A stretch of 19,625 bases of DNA. It comes from Caryophanales bacterium UBA6414 (GTDB taxonomy: Bacteria > Bacillota_I > Bacilli_A > RF39 > UBA660). Positions 13,296-19,625 of this stretch are shown piece after piece. How positions within the stretch are numbered: the stretch's first letter is position 1; each line of letters opens with the position of its first letter. The stretch lies in NCBI GenBank assembly GCA_002438545.1, contig DJPK01000005.1, positions 1-19,625 on the forward strand. Direction: 5' to 3'. Under the pieces are notes generated by a model. That model ran no database searches. It had not been told where the DNA came from and was given only the letters and a program-made list of their open reading frames with translations. Position numbers and translations under genes: made by a program.

Positions 13296-13934
13296 ATGGA
13301 GTATGAAGTAAGATTTTATTATGCAACGGAAGATTTAGCAAATATTTTAGAAGATTTAAGAAAAGAAGTAGGTTTGAAAGAACAACCTAGAACTTATGAA
13401 AAGACTATTCAGTACAATCATTGTGATGAAAAGTATGATTTTTATAGTCAAGAAATTGATGGTAGATTTAGAGTAAGAATATCAGCAAATGATAATGAAA
13501 CAAAGTGTAAGCTTAGTTGGAAGAGAAGATTAAAGAATACTACTGAGACTGAAGTAAATAAAGAAGAAGAGAAGGAAGTAAGAATTAATCCTGCTGATAT
13601 AGATAATTTCTTATATATAGTAAGTAATGTTATGCATTTTAATGTTGTTGAAAGTTATGAAAGATATAGAACGGTATTTGAAAATGATGATGTTGAAATA
13701 TCTGTTGATGAATATCCTTTTGGAGTATGTATAGAAGTAGAAAATAAGAGTACTACTAGAAATCCGGAAGATGTTGTTAAAGAATGGGTTAGTAAAATTG
13801 GTTTAGATATTAATGATGCTTATAGATTATCTTGGGATGATAAGTATTTAGAACTTTGTGAAGAACAGGGAATAGAAAGATTTAATGAAGTATCTTTTGA
13901 TAAACCAATGCCTACTGTAAAAAGAAGAAGATAA
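13296..13934 (+). CDS. CYTH-domain protein (triphosphate-binding tunnel fold)
   Basis: CYTH proteins form a beta-barrel tunnel that binds triphosphates; members are inorganic or thiamine triphosphatases or class IV adenylate cyclases. The N-terminus has EYEVR (2-6), a version of the ExExK signature with Arg for Lys. The alternating charged strands follow: RFRVRI (57-62), CKLSWKR (71-77), EEEKEVRI (90-97), YERYRTVF (121-128), then VEISVDEYPFGVCIEVE (133-149) and YRLSWDDKYLEL (176-187). This order is the CYTH pattern. The substrate cannot be assigned. A 20-residue tail ends in basic residues (VKRRR). It is a single gene with its own promoter and a two-way terminator 4 bases after its stop. Confidence 0.82.
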   Translation: MEYEVRFYYATEDLANILEDLRKEVGLKEQPRTYEKTIQYNHCDEKYDFYSQEIDGRFRVRISANDNETKCKLSWKRRLKNTTETEVNKEEEKEVRINPADIDNFLYIVSNVMHFNVVESYERYRTVFENDDVEISVDEYPFGVCIEVENKSTTRNPEDVVKEWVSKIGLDINDAYRLSWDDKYLELCEEQGIERFNEVSFDKPMPTVKRRR

Positions 13935-13937
13935 ATT

Positions 13938-13967
13938 AAAACGTTAGCTAAATTAGTTAACGTTTTT
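13938..13967. terminator. Two-way terminator between the CYTH gene and the small coat-like gene
   Basis: AAAACGTTAGCTA (13938-13950) pairs with TAGTTAACGTTTT (13954-13966), with one G-U pair and a 3-base loop. The T-run on the plus strand and the A-run on the other side let it serve both converging genes. Confidence 0.88.
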
Positions 13968-14012
13968 ATACGAGAAAGACATTCAGTAGTTATTACTAAA
14001 TGCGCTTATTAT

Positions 14013-14267
14013 TTACATCATATACATAGAGTTATCTGGTTCGGTGTACTGGTTATAGTTAGTTTGATTATAACCAGTTGGGTTTTCTAATCGGCTAACT
14101 CTCTGATCTAACCTTTTTATTTGTCTTTCTATGCGACTAAGTCTATTTTCTAATTCGTTATTTTGGTTCATATAAGGCATAGGCATATTTTGATTATTCA
14201 TCATAGGGTTTGGGAAGACAGAAGAATAACCATATGTATTATAGTACATATCTCTATCATCATTCAT
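14013..14267 (-). CDS. Small Met/Asn/Tyr-rich coiled-coil protein, probably spore-coat related
   Basis: No named family is recognised. The 84-residue protein has a Met/Asn/Pro/Tyr-rich start (PNPMMNNQNMPMPYMNQ), a short coiled coil with regular Leu/Ile spacing (ELENRLSRIERQIKRLDQRV), and a Tyr/Asn-rich end with MYMM. The composition is like the N-terminus of CotJAB and like many spore coat proteins. I choose ATG 14267, because AAAGGA lies 10 bases upstream on the minus strand. A GTG three codons earlier would start almost on top of that site. A mother-cell type promoter may precede it. The coat role is inferred from composition, promoter and nearby sporulation genes. Confidence 0.65.
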   Translation of the reverse strand: MNDDRDMYYNTYGYSSVFPNPMMNNQNMPMPYMNQNNELENRLSRIERQIKRLDQRVSRLENPTGYNQTNYNQYTEPDNSMYMM

Positions 14268-14287
14268 ATATAACACATCCTTTACTT

Positions 14288-14315
14288 TATTATATGTATA
14301 TGCCTACATAAAGTT
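14288..14315 (-). promoter_or_regulatory. Candidate sporulation promoter for the small coat-like gene
   Basis: On the minus strand, CATATAATA (complement of 14288-14296) fits the sigma-K -10 pattern CATAnnnTA. AACT (14312-14315) lies 15 bases upstream as a sigma-K-like -35. The same bases also resemble sigma-E (CATATAAT) and contain a plain TATAAT, so the sigma factor is not settled. Confidence 0.35.
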
Positions 14316-14347
14316 ATTAAAAAGTGTTAACTATTAGCATTTATTCT

Positions 14348-14375
14348 TTGCTATTTAATAAAAATAGTTTATAAT
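14348..14375 (+). promoter_or_regulatory. Sigma-A promoter of the ddl-ruvAB operon
   Basis: TTGCTA (14348-14353) and TATAAT (14370-14375, exact) are separated by 16 bases. The start codon at 14399 follows GAAGGAAGG. Confidence 0.6.
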
Positions 14376-14398
14376 AATTATAGAAGGAAGGTTTGAGT

Positions 14399-15553
14399 AT
14401 GAAATTAAAGATAGGAGTTATATTTGGAGGATGTAGTGTAGAGCATGAATTATCAATATTAACGGCTTTACAAGCTATGGAACAAATAGATACAGATAAA
14501 TATGAGTTTATACCAATTTATATAACTAAAGATTTAGTGTGGTATGCTTCAGGGATGCTAAGATATATAGATAGTTTTAATAATTTTAATTTAATAGATA
14601 GATATGCTACGAAAGTTAATTTGGTTAATAAGAAAGGACGTTTTGTATTACAGACAACCGGACTTATTAAACGTGAATTAACTGAGATTCATTTAGCTTT
14701 TCCAATGGTTCATGGGGCAGGTATTGAAGATGGTGTTATCCAAGGATATTTACAAATGATAGGTATTCCGTTTGTAGGTAATAATATATATTCAGCAGTA
14801 GTAAGTCAAGATAAAATATTATCTAAACAAATATTAGAGTTTAATAATTTACCTATTCCTAAGTATGTATGGTTTTTTGATAACGACTATTATAAAGATA
14901 AAGAGGCTTTATTTAAGAAAATTGATAAGTTAGAGTATCCATTGATTATTAAACCTGCAACATTAGGTAGTTCAGTAGGTATTGAAGTAATTAATCGTAA
15001 GGAAGAATTAGATTCTACTATTGAGAAAGTACTTCGCTATGATAGAAAGATAATTGTTGAAGAAAAGATAAAAGATTTCTTAGAATATAATATTTCAGTA
15101 TTAAAGACTAATGATAAGTTAATGTTATCTGCTATAGAAGAATGTATCGTTGATAGAGAGTATAAAATATTTTCTGATAACTATTTAACAAAGAGTGAAG
15201 AAGATAATAAAGTAAAGAAGATATGTCCAGCTAAATTAGATGAAAAGATGGAAGCAGATATTAAGAAGATGGCTACTAATGCCGTAAGTTTATTTAATAA
15301 TACAGGAATATGTCGTGTTGATTTCTTGTATGATAAGAAAGAAAAGAAATTATACGTTAATGAAGTAGAGAATATTCCATTATGTTTTTCACATCATTTA
15401 TGGGAAGAAGTAAATATTTCATATAAAGAATTATTAAATATATTAATTGAAGATACTATTAAGAATATTAATAAAAGTAGTGAGAAGATAACAACTATAG
15501 ATAGTAATATACTTAAGAATTTAACAACTAAAGACATCAGGGAGATGAAATAA
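14399..15553 (+). CDS. ddl: D-alanine--D-alanine ligase-like ATP-grasp enzyme, divergent active site
   Basis: Ddl joins two D-Ala with ATP to make the dipeptide for peptidoglycan precursors in the cytoplasm. The fold is clear in 384 residues: GVIFGGCSVEHELS (6-19), VHGAGIEDGVIQG (104-116), the ATP-binding KPATLGSSVGIEV (185-197), EEKI (221-224), CRVDF (305-309) and NEVENIP (321-327). The parts that hold the second D-Ala differ. The usual HGxxGEDG has Ile for the second Gly, the NTxPG motif reads ENIPL, and the Tyr-Lys-Tyr omega loop is replaced by SDNYLTKSEEDN. It may have another substrate or be a fast-diverged Ddl. ATG 14399 is preferred over TTG 14393, because GGAAGG lies 7 bases before it. 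Its stop overlaps the ruvA start (TAATG). Confidence 0.82.
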   Translation: MKLKIGVIFGGCSVEHELSILTALQAMEQIDTDKYEFIPIYITKDLVWYASGMLRYIDSFNNFNLIDRYATKVNLVNKKGRFVLQTTGLIKRELTEIHLAFPMVHGAGIEDGVIQGYLQMIGIPFVGNNIYSAVVSQDKILSKQILEFNNLPIPKYVWFFDNDYYKDKEALFKKIDKLEYPLIIKPATLGSSVGIEVINRKEELDSTIEKVLRYDRKIIVEEKIKDFLEYNISVLKTNDKLMLSAIEECIVDREYKIFSDNYLTKSEEDNKVKKICPAKLDEKMEADIKKMATNAVSLFNNTGICRVDFLYDKKEKKLYVNEVENIPLCFSHHLWEEVNISYKELLNILIEDTIKNINKSSEKITTIDSNILKNLTTKDIREMK

Positions 15554-16107
15554 TGTATGCATATATTAAAGGTTTAGTAGTAGAAATAGAATCTAGTTAT
15601 ATAGTTATTGATAATAATAATATAGGTTATATTATCTATGTACCTAATCCTTATAGTTATAAATTAAATAATGAATATAAAGTATATACTTATACACAGA
15701 TAAAAGAAGATGAACATTCATTATATGGGTTTAAAGAAAAAGAAGAATTAAAGTTATTCTTAAAGTTAATATCTGTTAAAGGGTTAGGACCTAAAATGGC
15801 TTTACCAATGCTAGCAACAGGTAGTATAAATGGCATTATGGATGCTGTCGAAAGAGAAAATATTTTATATTTAAAGAAGTTTCCTAAGATAGGAGATAAA
15901 GTAGCAAGACAAATAATACTTGATTTAAAAGGAAAACTTGCTTTGGTAGAGAGAGATTTATTTACTATTAATAATCAAGAATTAGTTGATGCTTTACTTG
16001 CTTTAGGATATAAACAGACTGATATTAAGAAAGTAGTGGTATCAGTAAACTCTAATTTAACATTAGAAGATCAAATTAAAGAGGCTTTAAAATTATTATT
16101 AAAATAA
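15553..16107 (+). CDS. ruvA: Holliday junction branch migration protein RuvA
   Basis: RuvA binds the four-way DNA junction and loads the RuvB motor during recombinational repair. The N-terminal OB-fold begins MYAYIKGLVVEIESSYIVI and includes EHSLYGF. The double helix-hairpin-helix domain has SVKGLGPKMALPML (about 75-88) and FPKIGDKVARQIILDLKGKL. The C-terminal third is the short RuvB-contacting domain (ELVDALLALGYKQTDI). The 184-residue length is slightly short but within the family range. ATG 15553 overlaps the TAA of ddl by one base, so the two are translationally coupled. ruvB follows after 17 bases. Confidence 0.96.
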   Translation: MYAYIKGLVVEIESSYIVIDNNNIGYIIYVPNPYSYKLNNEYKVYTYTQIKEDEHSLYGFKEKEELKLFLKLISVKGLGPKMALPMLATGSINGIMDAVERENILYLKKFPKIGDKVARQIILDLKGKLALVERDLFTINNQELVDALLALGYKQTDIKKVVVSVNSNLTLEDQIKEALKLLLK

Positions 16108-16124
16108 ATTAATGGAGGTGGAAT

Positions 16125-17090
16125 ATGAATAGTTTATTTGAAGAAGAGAGTAATGATATTAGACCCAGTCGACTTGATGAATACATTGGGCAGACAGAAG
16201 TAAAGAAGAATATTGATGTATTTATAAAATCGGCTTTATTAAGAGATGATAGTCTAGATCATATATTATTATATGGGCCACCTGGACTTGGTAAGACGAC
16301 ACTTGCTAATATTATTGCTAATGAGATGGGTAGCCAAATAAAAACTGCTAGTGGACCAGCTATTGAGAAAAGTGGTGATTTAGCAGCAGTCTTATCTTCA
16401 TTAGAACCTCACGATGTATTATTTATTGATGAAATTCATAGGATGCCTAAGTTTGTTGAAGAAATATTATATTCCGCTATGGAAGATTATTATATAAATA
16501 TCGTAATAGGTACTGATGGTAATAGCAGAAATATAAAGATAGATTTACCACCATTTACTTTAATAGGAGCAACAACTAGAGCTGGTGATTTATCAGCACC
16601 TTTAAGAGATAGATTTGGAATAATATCTAAATTAAATTATTATACAGTTGATGAATTATTTCAAATAGTTAAAAGAACATCAAGAATATTAAATACAGAA
16701 ATAACTGATGAAGCAGCTTATGAACTAGCTAGAAGAAGTAGGGGAACACCTAGAATATGTAATAGATTATTTAGAAGAGTTAGAGACTTTGCTTTAGTAG
16801 AGGGTAAAGGGGTAATCGATGAAGAAATACTAAATCTATCATTAAACAGATTAAAAGTAGATCAAGATGGTTTAGATGAGACTGACTATCATTTATTAAG
16901 AGCAATCATTGAAAGATATGATGGCGGTCCAGTAGGATTAGAGGCTTTAGCGTCTTCGATTGGTGAGGAAGCTACTACTATTGAGGACGTTTATGAACCA
17001 TATTTATTACAAAATGGTTATTTAAAGAGAACATCTCGTGGTAGAGTGGCAACAGAAAAGGCATATAAACATTTGGGTATTGAAAAATAG
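16125..17090 (+). CDS. ruvB: Holliday junction branch migration helicase RuvB
   Basis: RuvB is the AAA+ hexameric motor that drives branch migration with RuvA. It shows the typical N-terminus (RPSRLDEYIGQ), Walker A GPPGLGKTT (51-59), Walker B VLFIDEIHR (98-106), the sensor and arginine-finger region GATTRAGDLSAPLRDRFG (about 149-166), and the C-terminal winged helix (GGPVGLEALASSIGEE, then RTSRGRVAT). The 321 residues are on the shorter side of normal. GGAGGTGG precedes ATG 16125. ruvC is absent here, as in most Firmicutes. The unknown gene at 17119 follows after 28 bases without a terminator. Confidence 0.98.
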   Translation: MNSLFEEESNDIRPSRLDEYIGQTEVKKNIDVFIKSALLRDDSLDHILLYGPPGLGKTTLANIIANEMGSQIKTASGPAIEKSGDLAAVLSSLEPHDVLFIDEIHRMPKFVEEILYSAMEDYYINIVIGTDGNSRNIKIDLPPFTLIGATTRAGDLSAPLRDRFGIISKLNYYTVDELFQIVKRTSRILNTEITDEAAYELARRSRGTPRICNRLFRRVRDFALVEGKGVIDEEILNLSLNRLKVDQDGLDETDYHLLRAIIERYDGGPVGLEALASSIGEEATTIEDVYEPYLLQNGYLKRTSRGRVATEKAYKHLGIEK

Positions 17091-17118
17091 GCTTGATATT
17101 GGGTTTAGGAGGAATTGT

Positions 17119-18564
17119 ATGGGAACTAGTGTAATTAATACATTTGATAAAATGTTGGATGAGTCATCTGATATTTTAAAAAGTATTCGGGAAGAGGTAT
17201 TTGGGCAATTAGCGTTAGGTAATTATGAACAATTGAATGAATATGTAATGGAGTCTTTAGAACATTTTTCTTTTAATTTAGTTGAACAACAGTTTTTTAA
17301 AGAATTACGCGATGTTGTGAATACTGAGATTAAAAAATGGGAGTTGAATGTTCAAAGTGGTCAAGTAATTGATTATGAAGCTTTTACTAATAATTTAATT
17401 CAATCATTAAGACAGGTTCAGATGGTTAGTATTAGTCTTGATGATGATTTAAAGAGCTTAGCAAATGGCATTAACAATAATTTTCCTTTAATTGCAAGTG
17501 ATGATTGGTATGCAAGATTAAATAGTAAAAGAGAACCAATTGTTAGTATGATTAATAAATGTAATAAAGATGTTGTTGATGTATTAATAAAATTAGCTCC
17601 GGCACTTACAAATGAGTTATCAGATATGAAAAATATGGTTAGAGGTAATATAAATAAGCCTTCAAATGTACAACAACTAAGTGAAGATAAACCTTTACGT
17701 ACACAACAAGTGGCACAAATACAATCTGAAAAACAAGAGCCTAAACAAAAACAGATAATGGAGAGAACTAATATGCAGAAACAAAATGTTCATGTGGAAA
17801 AGAAGCCTGAACAATCTGCAATTCAAAGTATTACTAATCAACAATTAATAAATAATTTATTAGTTAAATGTGCAGAAATATACAAAGAAGTTAGTTCAAA
17901 GTATGTAAGTAGTAATAATCCTGAAATTAAAAGTGAGATGGCAAAAGGTTTAAATCAAATGGCAAAATTTATTCGAAGTTTAAATGATGAAACTTTTGCT
18001 CAAGAGGTTTTTAATGGATATTCAAGATTGAATGATGCAGCACAAGATATTATTTATAGTGATATTATTTTTCAGAATGTTCCTATGTTAAAAGGAATGT
18101 ATGAAGAAAGTGAGGATATATCATATACAGAAAGAAAGCCAATTGAACCATCTAGTCCGAAAACACCCAATCCGGTATCAACTTATGTAGGTGCAACTAA
18201 TGTGGAAATAGAAGAATTAATTAAGCAAAATAAATATTTTTCATTACTTCATGGAATAAAAAAAGAAGATATTATGAAATATAGTGGATTTATTAATACA
18301 GGGTGTAGTATTTTATTAGATAATTGGTATGAAAAAGCAGCATCTTGTAAGACATATCAAGAACGTCATGATGCATATTTTGAATTATATAAAATATATC
18401 AAAACTTTAGAGATTATATTTCAATGGAACGAAGTGAACAAATAAGAAAACAATTAGATAGTATTGAGACTTATTTAAATCAACATGTAAAGAAAAATAC
18501 AGATATAGGTATAAGGTATAATGGCAATAGTGATGAACAGCGTTCTTCTTCAGCAAGAAGATAA
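17119..18564 (+). CDS. Unknown 481-residue helical protein in the ruvAB operon
   Basis: No family is recognised. The start at ATG 17119 is set by AGGAGG (17107-17112) 6 bases upstream; the open frame extends further up only by overlapping ruvB. The protein has no signal or membrane segment. Residues 1 to about 178 look helical, a disordered Gln/Lys/Glu-rich linker spans about 180-238 (KQEPKQKQIMERTNMQKQN), and residues from about 240 to 355 form another helical block (NQQLINNLLVKCAEIYKEV). A Pro/Ser linker and a final helical block ending near 465 follow, then a Ser/Arg-rich tail. The layout suggests a scaffold or adaptor. Downstream lies the tyrS promoter, with no terminator between. Operon membership suggests, but does not show, a link to DNA repair. 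Confidence 0.8.
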   Translation: MGTSVINTFDKMLDESSDILKSIREEVFGQLALGNYEQLNEYVMESLEHFSFNLVEQQFFKELRDVVNTEIKKWELNVQSGQVIDYEAFTNNLIQSLRQVQMVSISLDDDLKSLANGINNNFPLIASDDWYARLNSKREPIVSMINKCNKDVVDVLIKLAPALTNELSDMKNMVRGNINKPSNVQQLSEDKPLRTQQVAQIQSEKQEPKQKQIMERTNMQKQNVHVEKKPEQSAIQSITNQQLINNLLVKCAEIYKEVSSKYVSSNNPEIKSEMAKGLNQMAKFIRSLNDETFAQEVFNGYSRLNDAAQDIIYSDIIFQNVPMLKGMYEESEDISYTERKPIEPSSPKTPNPVSTYVGATNVEIEELIKQNKYFSLLHGIKKEDIMKYSGFINTGCSILLDNWYEKAASCKTYQERHDAYFELYKIYQNFRDYISMERSEQIRKQLDSIETYLNQHVKKNTDIGIRYNGNSDEQRSSSARR

Positions 18565-18572
18565 AAATAGAC

Positions 18573-18601
18573 TTGATATTAAAAATATAATATGCTATAA
18601 T
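18573..18601 (+). promoter_or_regulatory. Sigma-A promoter of tyrS
   Basis: TTGATA (18573-18578, 5 of 6) and TATAAT (18596-18601, exact, with TG one base upstream as an extended -10) have a 17-base spacer. The promoter starts 8 bases after the preceding gene and feeds the T-box leader. Confidence 0.78.
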
Positions 18602-18607
18602 GTGGTT

Positions 18608-18808
18608 AATTAATGAGGAAGAAATAGAGTAGTTATTTAAATAGCAATAAGAGAATTAATGGTTGGTGAGAATTAATCAAGTTTAAATAATGAAATACAG
18701 TTTTGGAGTTAAAACGAATTCTCGCGTTAAGAGATAGAGAGCATAAACTATTATGAAATAGGGTGGTACCGCGACTAGATCGTCCCTATATTATAATAGT
18801 TTTTTATT
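18608..18808 (+). ncRNA. T-box leader (tRNA-Tyr sensing) upstream of tyrS
   Basis: The leader senses uncharged tRNA. The T-box core AGGGTGGTACCGCG lies at 18760-18773, with the antiterminator partner CGTCCCT at 18781-18787. The UGGU bulge pairs with a tRNA 3' end whose discriminator is A, as in tRNA-Tyr. Stem I includes TTATTTAA (18633-18640) pairing with TTAAATAA (18683-18690), an apical loop with GGTTGGTGAG, and then the specifier loop TGAAATACAG. Its UAC (18696-18698) is a Tyr codon followed by the usual A. A stem III (TCTC...GAGA, about 18720-18734) follows. The gene downstream is tyrS, in agreement. The terminator arrangement is unusual and is listed separately. Confidence 0.95.
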
Positions 18809-18810
18809 TT
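18745..18810 (+). terminator. Putative terminator stem enclosing the T-box antiterminator
   Basis: AAACTATTAT (18745-18754) is the exact reverse complement of ATAATAGTTT (18793-18802), and T-runs follow. It is the only stem next to a T-run in the leader. Unusually, it encloses the antiterminator (18760-18787) instead of competing with its 3' strand. With one G-C pair it would be a weak terminator. Confidence 0.5.
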
Positions 18811-18825
18811 GAAAGGATGATTTAA

Positions 18826-19625
18826 ATGGAAAAAATGACAAATTGGGAAGAACTAAAATGGCGTGGTTTAGTAAAAGATGTAGCGGGGGATGATATAGCT
18901 GATAAAATAAATAATGAAGTAGTAACATTTTATTGGGGAACAGATCCAACAGCAGATAGTCTTCATATAGGACATTATAGTTCATTAGTAACTGCTAAAA
19001 GATTAGCTAAGATGGGACATAAACCAATACTATTATGTGGAGGTGCAACAGGAAGAATAGGAGATCCTAGACCAACTGCCGAAAGAGAAATAATTGATAT
19101 TGAAACATTAGAGCATAATATTGCTTGTATTAAAAAACAAATAGATAAATTATTTGATGGTAAAGCACAACTAGTAGATAATTATGAATGGTTTAAAGGA
19201 TATGAATACTTAGACTTTTTAAGAGATGTTGGTAAGTATATTAATGTTAATTATATGTTAAATAAAGATATAATTAATAGAAGACTAGATACTGGTATTA
19301 CTTATGCTGAATTTAGTTATATGTTAATGCAAGGATATGATTTCTTGAAAATGTATGAAACTATGGGCTGTACTATGCAAGTAGAAGGTAGTGATCAATG
19401 GGGAAATATTACTACTGGTATAGATTTAATTAGAAAGATTAAAGGTAAAGAGGCTTATGCTTTTACAATGCCATTAATACTAGATGCAACAGGTAAGAAG
19501 TTTGGTAAGAGTGAAGGAAATGCTTTATGGCTAGATCAAAATAAAACATCTAGTTATGAATTATATCAATACTTATTGAACTCAGATGATTCTAAAGTAT
19601 TAGAATATTTAAAAGTATTTACTTT
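18826..19625 (+). CDS. tyrS: Tyrosyl-tRNA synthetase (5' part, cut by the window end)
   Basis: TyrRS is a class I aminoacyl-tRNA synthetase that charges tRNA-Tyr. About 266 residues are visible. They include the Tyr-binding start FYWGTDPTADSLHIGH with the HIGH signature (47-50), CGGATGRIGDP, NYMLNKDII, the GSDQWGN motif and the KMSKS-type loop KFGKSEGN (about 224-231). The anticodon-binding and S4-like C-terminal domains lie beyond the window. ATG 18826 follows GAAAGGATG, and the protein starts as the family should (MEKMTNWEELKWRGLV). Expression is controlled by the Tyr T-box directly upstream, whose UAC specifier agrees with this product. Confidence 0.97.
   Translation, partial: MEKMTNWEELKWRGLVKDVAGDDIADKINNEVVTFYWGTDPTADSLHIGHYSSLVTAKRLAKMGHKPILLCGGATGRIGDPRPTAEREIIDIETLEHNIACIKKQIDKLFDGKAQLVDNYEWFKGYEYLDFLRDVGKYINVNYMLNKDIINRRLDTGITYAEFSYMLMQGYDFLKMYETMGCTMQVEGSDQWGNITTGIDLIRKIKGKEAYAFTMPLILDATGKKFGKSEGNALWLDQNKTSSYELYQYLLNSDDSKVLEYLKVFT

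Noticed and set aside
14393..14398. TTG start for the Ddl-like gene
   Set aside because: It abuts the Shine-Dalgarno sequence; the ATG two codons later has proper spacing.
18791..18985. Minus-strand frame opposite the start of tyrS
   Set aside because: It runs antisense to the tyrS start and the end of the T-box, and is low-complexity Leu/Tyr-rich.
1..19625. General reading of TGA as Trp (Mycoplasma-type code)
   Set aside because: No conserved gene has an in-frame TGA and Trp is TGG throughout; only the single TGA at 1936-1938 remains in doubt.

Overview
This AT-rich window comes from a low-GC, Gram-positive-type bacterium of the Bacilli. Three things point there: the order hrcA-grpE-dnaK-dnaJ behind a CIRCE operator, a T-box leader in front of tyrS, and three recognisable sporulation genes (yunB, a fused cotJA-cotJB, cotJC). 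All Trp codons in the conserved proteins are TGG and no conserved gene contains an in-frame TGA, so the ordinary bacterial code applies. TGA is nevertheless almost unused as a stop (1 of about 19 genes). An uncultured gut-type lineage near the Mollicutes/Erysipelotrichia border would fit, but that placement is inference.

Layout: 1-1065 holds the 3' end of a gene with a Rho_N/SAP-like tail (probably rpsB), then tsf and a terminator. 1070-2045 is a single-gene unit of unknown function with a consensus sigma-A promoter; its TGA stop lies unusually far from the terminator. 2062-6885 is the heat-shock operon hrcA-grpE-(70-aa membrane protein)-dnaK-dnaJ. 6875-7502 is rubrerythrin with its own promoter. 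7526-10079 is asnB plus a membrane-anchored protein with four Cys outside the membrane. 10083-10864 is yunB, apparently without a ribosome binding site. 10853-11959 is the minus-strand cotJAB-cotJC operon. 11960-13166 is a probable accessory insert: a DUF1016/YhcG-type PDDEXK nuclease gene behind stem-loops and a perfect 26-bp palindrome. 13227-13967 is a CYTH-domain protein, convergent with a small coat-like gene on the minus strand (14013-14267). 14348-18564 is ddl-like ATP-grasp, ruvA, ruvB and an unknown 481-aa helical protein. 18573 to the end is a Tyr T-box and the 5' part of tyrS.

How the genes work together: HrcA represses its own operon through CIRCE while GrpE, DnaK and DnaJ form the Hsp70 folding machine. 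RuvAB migrates Holliday junctions. CotJ proteins and YunB act in the mother cell during sporulation. Uncharged tRNA-Tyr read by the T-box controls tyrS.

The least explained items are the palindrome beside the DUF1016 gene, the membrane protein whose tail copies the DnaK C-terminus, the TGA-separated extension of the 271-aa gene, and a T-box whose only visible terminator stem encloses the antiterminator. No tRNA, rRNA, CRISPR array or transposase was seen.
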